8,742 nt of DNA from Actinomycetes bacterium (GTDB lineage: Bacteria; Actinomycetota; Aquicultoria; CAJVYJ01): assembly GCA_030597945.1 (NCBI GenBank), contig JAUVQW010000042.1, forward strand, positions 1 through 8,742, read 5' to 3'. Below the pieces are notes generated by a model. The model made no database searches, was not told the origin of the DNA, and saw only the letters and a list, made by a program, of their open reading frames with translations. The position numbers and the translations under genes were made by a program. The first letter of the stretch is position 1. Every line of letters starts with the position of its first letter. Positions 5,979 to 8,742 of this stretch are shown in pieces.

Positions 5979-6707
5979 GTGTGTGCGACTAAGGGTGGAA
6001 AACAGATTATACAGGAAAGTCAGATCGAGAAAAATATCATTTTGATAAAAAACCGGGTGAAAGCGGCCTGCAAAAGAGCCGGTCGAGATAGTGACGATGT
6101 CACTATTGTGGCCGTATCTAAAAGTGTAGACATTGAAACTGCCTCACGGGTCGTCGAAGGTGGAATAAGAGATCTTGGTGAAAACAGGGCCAAGGAGATA
6201 GTTAATAAATTTAATGCTATACAGGAAGAAATTCGCTGGCATTTCGTCGGCCATCTGCAAAGAAATAAAGTAAAAGATTTAATCGAGTTTGTCGATCTGA
6301 TCCATTCCTTGGAAAGTATTCCCCTGGCTGAAGAGATAAATAAACGGGCAAAGGAGATCGGTAAGATCCAAGATGTCCTAGTCGAAGTCAATGTTTCTGG
6401 AGAAAAAAGCAAGTATGGCTTGCATCCGGACCAAGTTTTTGGTTTTATTAAACAGGTTAAGGACTTTGATAACTTAAGAATCAAGGGCTTAATGACCATG
6501 GCACCGTATGGCGCCATGGAAGAAAGAGTCCGCAGCGTGTTTTCCCATCTAAGAAGCATAAGAGAGACGCTTGCTGCCGATGGGGTCTTGCTCGATCACC
6601 TCTCAATGGGTATGACAGATGATTTTGAGCTAGCGATCGAGGAGGGTGCGGATATAGTTCGAATAGGGCGAGCCTTTTTTATTGATGTTGATGGAAAATA
6701 TGCATAG
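5979..6707 (+). CDS. yggS: PLP-binding homeostasis protein YggS/YlmE (PLPBP family)
   Basis: This cytoplasmic pyridoxal-phosphate-binding protein (YggS/YlmE/PipY/PROSC family) has a single alanine-racemase-like barrel and acts in vitamin B6 and amino/keto-acid homeostasis; no enzymatic activity is firmly assigned. The PLP lysine is in VAVSKSV (Lys48). Other family motifs are GENR at 67-70, HFVGHLQRNK at 88-97, EVNVSGEKSKYG at 136-147, GLMTM at 170-174, and the phosphate-binding SMGMTDDFELAIEEGADIVRIG at 209-230. The GTG at 5979 is the only conventional start in frame, since a stop lies at 5946, but it has no ribosome binding site. An ATT at 6006, 7 nt after AAGGGTGG, would begin MIQESQIEKN, close to where family members usually begin. 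sepF follows after a 49-nt gap. Confidence 0.93.
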   Translation: MCATKGGKQIIQESQIEKNIILIKNRVKAACKRAGRDSDDVTIVAVSKSVDIETASRVVEGGIRDLGENRAKEIVNKFNAIQEEIRWHFVGHLQRNKVKDLIEFVDLIHSLESIPLAEEINKRAKEIGKIQDVLVEVNVSGEKSKYGLHPDQVFGFIKQVKDFDNLRIKGLMTMAPYGAMEERVRSVFSHLRSIRETLAADGVLLDHLSMGMTDDFELAIEEGADIVRIGRAFFIDVDGKYA

Positions 6708-6744
6708 AGATAGCAGCAATTTTGATGGGGAAGACTATCACTAC

Positions 6745-6751
6745 AAGGAGG
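6745..6751 (+). promoter_or_regulatory. Ribosome binding site that fixes the sepF start
   Basis: AAGGAGG, a full anti-Shine-Dalgarno match, lies 5 nt before the ATG at 6757. The same frame is open further upstream, to a TTG at 6682 inside yggS, but no earlier start has a comparable site. This decides for the 158-residue form of SepF. Confidence 0.85.
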
Positions 6752-6756
6752 ACTTG

Positions 6757-7233
6757 ATGAAGGACATGTGGCAAAAGACCTTGGCTTATTTTGGTTTAGC
6801 CGATGAAGACCATTATGAGGAGGAAGAATACGAGGAGATTAACGAAGACAGGTTATACACAAACAATTCTTCAGCAGTAAGGAAGATTGATAGATCCCCT
6901 GACCTCTCCAGGTCCGAAAGGGTCGCGGCGTTAAGGCCCGTAAGTGCTCCGCAAGCAAGAGTCCATATTGTCACCCCCAAAAATTTTAATGACGCTCAAA
7001 GAATAGCCGATAAGTTCAAATCGACCGTACCGGTCATCATCAATCTGCAGGAATGCGATAACGAGCTTGCAAAAAGACTGATAGATTTTGGAAGCGGGCT
7101 TACTTATGCCCTAGATGGCGGGATGCAAAAAGTGGCTGATAAAGTATTTCTGTTTACGCCGTCTAATGTCACGGTAAGTGCTGAAGAGAAAAGACGTCTC
7201 CGCGATAGGGGACTTATTTTCGAGCAAGTCTGA
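6757..7233 (+). CDS. sepF: Cell division protein SepF (YlmF)
   Basis: SepF binds the membrane and the FtsZ C-terminus and aligns FtsZ protofilaments at the division septum. From the chosen ATG the product is 158 residues. Residues 1-13 (MKDMWQKTLAYFG) form the expected amphipathic, membrane-binding helix, followed by an acidic stretch at 17-31 (DEDHYEEEEYEEINE) and a variable linker to about 65. The SepF core runs from about 67 to 150: ARVHIVTPKNFNDAQRIAD, VPVIINLQECD, DFGSGLTYALDGG, and KVFLFTPSNVTVS. A longer in-frame reading from 6682 would add 25 unrelated residues ahead of that helix and overlap yggS; the strong AAGGAGG site and the family N-terminus argue against it. proC begins 5 nt after its stop. 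ftsZ is not in the window. Confidence 0.95.
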   Translation: MKDMWQKTLAYFGLADEDHYEEEEYEEINEDRLYTNNSSAVRKIDRSPDLSRSERVAALRPVSAPQARVHIVTPKNFNDAQRIADKFKSTVPVIINLQECDNELAKRLIDFGSGLTYALDGGMQKVADKVFLFTPSNVTVSAEEKRRLRDRGLIFEQV

Positions 7234-7238
7234 AGAAA

Positions 7239-8048
7239 TTGTCTTCAAGCCTAGCGTTTATAGGTGCCGGCAAGATGGCCGAGGCGCTGATTAAAGGTGC
7301 TACAGATTCTAATCTAATTTCCCCGACCTCCATAACCGCCAGCGATATCGACGATGATCGACTTAACTATCTTAATGAAACTTATAGAATAAAGACTACG
7401 AGGGATAATGACGAAGCGGTAGCATCTTCTAATACTATTCTTTTAGCGGTCAAACCACAGCAAATAGATAAAGTGGTCTCCTCACTTAATAAGGACGACT
7501 TTAATTCCAAAATATTTATCTCTATTGCCGCCGGGGTCACCACCGATAAGTTGTCGAGGTTATTTGCAGGTGAGACCAGACTGGCAAGAGTCATGCCGAA
7601 CTCTCCGGCCCTTGTAGGCAAAGGTTTGTCAGCAATCTATTTTTCTAGTGATTTTAGTAAAGAAGAAAAAGAGAGCGTTACGGCGATTTTTTCATCGGTT
7701 GGTGAGACTATTGAGATAGACGAGTCTTTAATGGACCAAGTAACGGCCATTTCCGGCTCCGGACCAGCCTATTTTTTCTACTTTGTAAGATCCCTGATCG
7801 CGGCGGCAATTGAAATCGGACTGGACAGCGACATCTCAACCAAGCTCGTCCTTTCTACCATGGAAGGATCTTCCAGGATGTTAGACGTTGAAGATAAGGG
7901 ACCAACTGAGCTTATAGAGATGGTCGCCTCACAAGGCGGGACGACCGAGGCAGCGCTTGACCTATTTGAACAGGAAGATATTAGTGATATTATTACACGT
8001 GGAGTATTAGCCGCTCTAAAGAGAGCTGCTGAGCTTAATTTATCGTAA
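7239..8048 (+). CDS. proC: Pyrroline-5-carboxylate reductase ProC
   Basis: This cytoplasmic enzyme reduces 1-pyrroline-5-carboxylate to L-proline with NAD(P)H, the last step of proline synthesis. The 269-residue length is typical. The Rossmann fold starts with FIGAGKMAEALIKG at 7-20, with LLAVKPQ at 68-74 and the AAGVTTDKL segment at 97-105. The conserved RVMPNSPALVGKG is at 117-129. The C-terminal dimerisation domain has ISGSGPAYFF at 171-180 and the substrate loop ASQGGTTEAAL at 230-240, where most homologs have SPGGTT, so the proline is Gln232. The start is TTG, 5 nt after the sepF stop, without a good ribosome binding site; the Rossmann motif leaves little room for another choice, so coupling to sepF is likely. 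The yggS-sepF-proC order is, as I recall, seen in cyanobacteria and some Gram-positive groups. Confidence 0.94.
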   Translation: MSSSLAFIGAGKMAEALIKGATDSNLISPTSITASDIDDDRLNYLNETYRIKTTRDNDEAVASSNTILLAVKPQQIDKVVSSLNKDDFNSKIFISIAAGVTTDKLSRLFAGETRLARVMPNSPALVGKGLSAIYFSSDFSKEEKESVTAIFSSVGETIEIDESLMDQVTAISGSGPAYFFYFVRSLIAAAIEIGLDSDISTKLVLSTMEGSSRMLDVEDKGPTELIEMVASQGGTTEAALDLFEQEDISDIITRGVLAALKRAAELNLS

Positions 8049-8086
8049 ATTTGAAATACCCAAAAAATAAAGAGTGGTGATCTTAC

Positions 8087-8371
8087 TTGTTCATATCGAG
8101 GCTTGTAGCGAGAATTTTTGAAATCTATACATTTATTTTGCTCATCCGAATAATATTGTCATGGATACCTCTACCTAGAAATCCGATACTCGATCAGATC
8201 CAGAAATTCATCTACGACATAACAGAGCCGTATCTAGGTATATTCAGGCGCCTGCTACCGATGGCCAGGATAGGCGGAGGCGGAATAGATTTCTCGCCGA
8301 TCATCGGTTTTTTTGTTCTTGGCATCATCGGCAATATTGTCGTGAATATTTTACAACAATCAGGTCTTTAA
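8087..8371 (+). CDS. YggT/YlmG family membrane protein
   Basis: This 94-residue integral membrane protein has two predicted membrane segments, at about 6-27 and 68-90. Family signatures are RIILSWIPLP at 21-30, the amphipathic ITEPYLGIFRRLLP at 45-58, and DFSPIIGFFVLGII at 68-81. Homologs are associated with division genes in Gram-positive bacteria and with nucleoid distribution in chloroplasts and cyanobacteria; the molecular role is unresolved. The start is TTG at 8087, preceded by GGTGATC at 8076-8082, which matches the extended anti-Shine-Dalgarno complement with 4 nt spacing. It lies 38 nt after proC and probably closes this transcription unit. It corresponds to ylmG in the ylmDEFGH arrangement; the RNA-binding ylmH that often follows is missing here. 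Confidence 0.92.
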   Translation: MFISRLVARIFEIYTFILLIRIILSWIPLPRNPILDQIQKFIYDITEPYLGIFRRLLPMARIGGGGIDFSPIIGFFVLGIIGNIVVNILQQSGL

Positions 8372-8436
8372 ATGAGGATTTATTGACTAAGCAGACAAAA
8401 AATTCAAGTAAACAAAGAAAGTTGCCGACGCAATAT

Positions 8437-8465
8437 TTTAGAATAGTTGTAATTAGGTTTATAAT
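8437..8465 (+). promoter_or_regulatory. Candidate promoter for divIVA
   Basis: TTTAGA (4 of 6) at 8437-8442 and a perfect TATAAT at 8460-8465 are separated by 17 bp, in the 172-nt AT-rich gap between yggT and divIVA. Transcription would start near 8472, giving a leader of about 70 nt. I see no gene or hairpin terminator in this gap. AGCATTAGAT at 8470-8479 repeats the word found after the promoter-like site at 3985. Confidence 0.5.
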
Positions 8466-8543
8466 AACAAGCATTAGATAATATAGTAATAGAAGCAAAC
8501 GGAGTAATCAGCGTAGCATAACGGTACAAGAGGAGGAAAACAT

Positions 8544-8742
8544 ATGGAACTAACACCGCTCGATATTCATCATAAGGAATTCCATCGGACCTTAAGAGGC
8601 TACAACGAGGAGGAAGTTGATGTATTCTTGGATCAGGTAGCCGATGCTTTCGAGCATCTTTTTAACGAGAACAGAGAGTTAAAAGAGCAGACGGATAAGA
8701 TGAAGGACAAGGTATTAAAATACGAAGGTTTAGAGCAGACGA
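8544..8742 (+). CDS. divIVA: DivIVA/Wag31-type polar scaffold protein, N-terminal part (3' end outside window)
   Basis: Only the first 66 residues are in the window and the frame stays open to the edge. They match the DivIVA N-terminal lipid-binding and coiled-coil domain closely: MELTPLDIHHKEF at 1-13, the hallmark RGYNEEEVDVFLDQV at 18-32, and a heptad-like helix from about 33 on with NENRELKEQ. DivIVA family proteins sense curved membrane at poles and septa and recruit division or, in Actinobacteria, polar growth machinery. The start is firm: AGGAGG at 8531-8536, 7 nt before ATG. Its position after yggT is the usual one in Gram-positive ylm clusters, but the gap and promoter-like site suggest separate expression. 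Confidence 0.95.
   Translation, partial: MELTPLDIHHKEFHRTLRGYNEEEVDVFLDQVADAFEHLFNENRELKEQTDKMKDKVLKYEGLEQT

Noticed and set aside
6020..6559. Minus-strand open frame of 179 codons opposite yggS
   Set aside because: It is the shadow of a clear YggS coding region and has no recognisable domain.
6682..6756. Longer N-terminus for SepF starting at TTG 6682
   Set aside because: The extra 25 residues overlap yggS, lack a ribosome binding site and precede the normal SepF membrane helix, while AAGGAGG directs initiation at 6757.
8372..8543. Possible small gene between yggT and divIVA
   Set aside because: The ATG just after the yggT stop meets a stop within five codons, and no other frame with a ribosome binding site is open; the gap looks like a promoter and leader.

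Overview
The window is a compact chromosomal housekeeping segment with no mobile element, rRNA, tRNA or CRISPR array that I can see. The gene set points to a Gram-positive-type (monoderm) bacterium. It contains SepF and DivIVA together with the YlmD/YlmE/YlmG set that usually trails ftsZ in Firmicutes and Actinobacteria, and a DUF512 gene directly before der, plsY and gpsA. Base composition looks moderate by eye. GTG and TTG starts are frequent. A deep-branching actinobacterial or clostridial-type lineage fits best, but this is inference from gene order and protein style, not a phylogeny.

Region 1 (positions 2 to 3522, plus strand) holds the 3' end of a DUF512 radical-SAM-like gene, then der (ribosome assembly GTPase), plsY (acyl-phosphate:glycerol-3-phosphate acyltransferase) and gpsA (glycerol-3-phosphate dehydrogenase). 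GpsA makes glycerol-3-phosphate and PlsY acylates it, so the last two genes form the entry to phospholipid synthesis. gpsA also has a good candidate promoter of its own.

Region 2 (3526 to 4022) has a minus-strand FmdB-type zinc-ribbon gene converging on gpsA with only 3 nt between the stop codons. A roughly 200-nt AT-rich divergent promoter region follows.

Region 3 (4023 to 8371, plus strand) begins with an 85-residue protein of unknown function that has its own promoter and a strong ribosome binding site. It is followed by pgeF/ylmD, phoU, a 191-nt dyad-rich gap, yggS/ylmE, sepF, proC and yggT/ylmG. This is the ylmDEFG tail of a division cluster without ftsZ, with phoU inserted between ylmD and ylmE and proC between sepF and ylmG. 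ylmH is absent before divIVA.

Region 4 (8372 to 8742) is a 172-nt AT-rich leader with a candidate promoter, then the 5' end of divIVA, cut by the window edge.

The most noteworthy items are the 191-nt structured gap before yggS together with its ambiguous start codon, the phoU insertion, the unknown 85-residue protein heading the operon, and a PlsY that lacks the usual motif-2 histidine. I found no convincing novel multi-gene system; most of the window is ordinary core metabolism and cell division.
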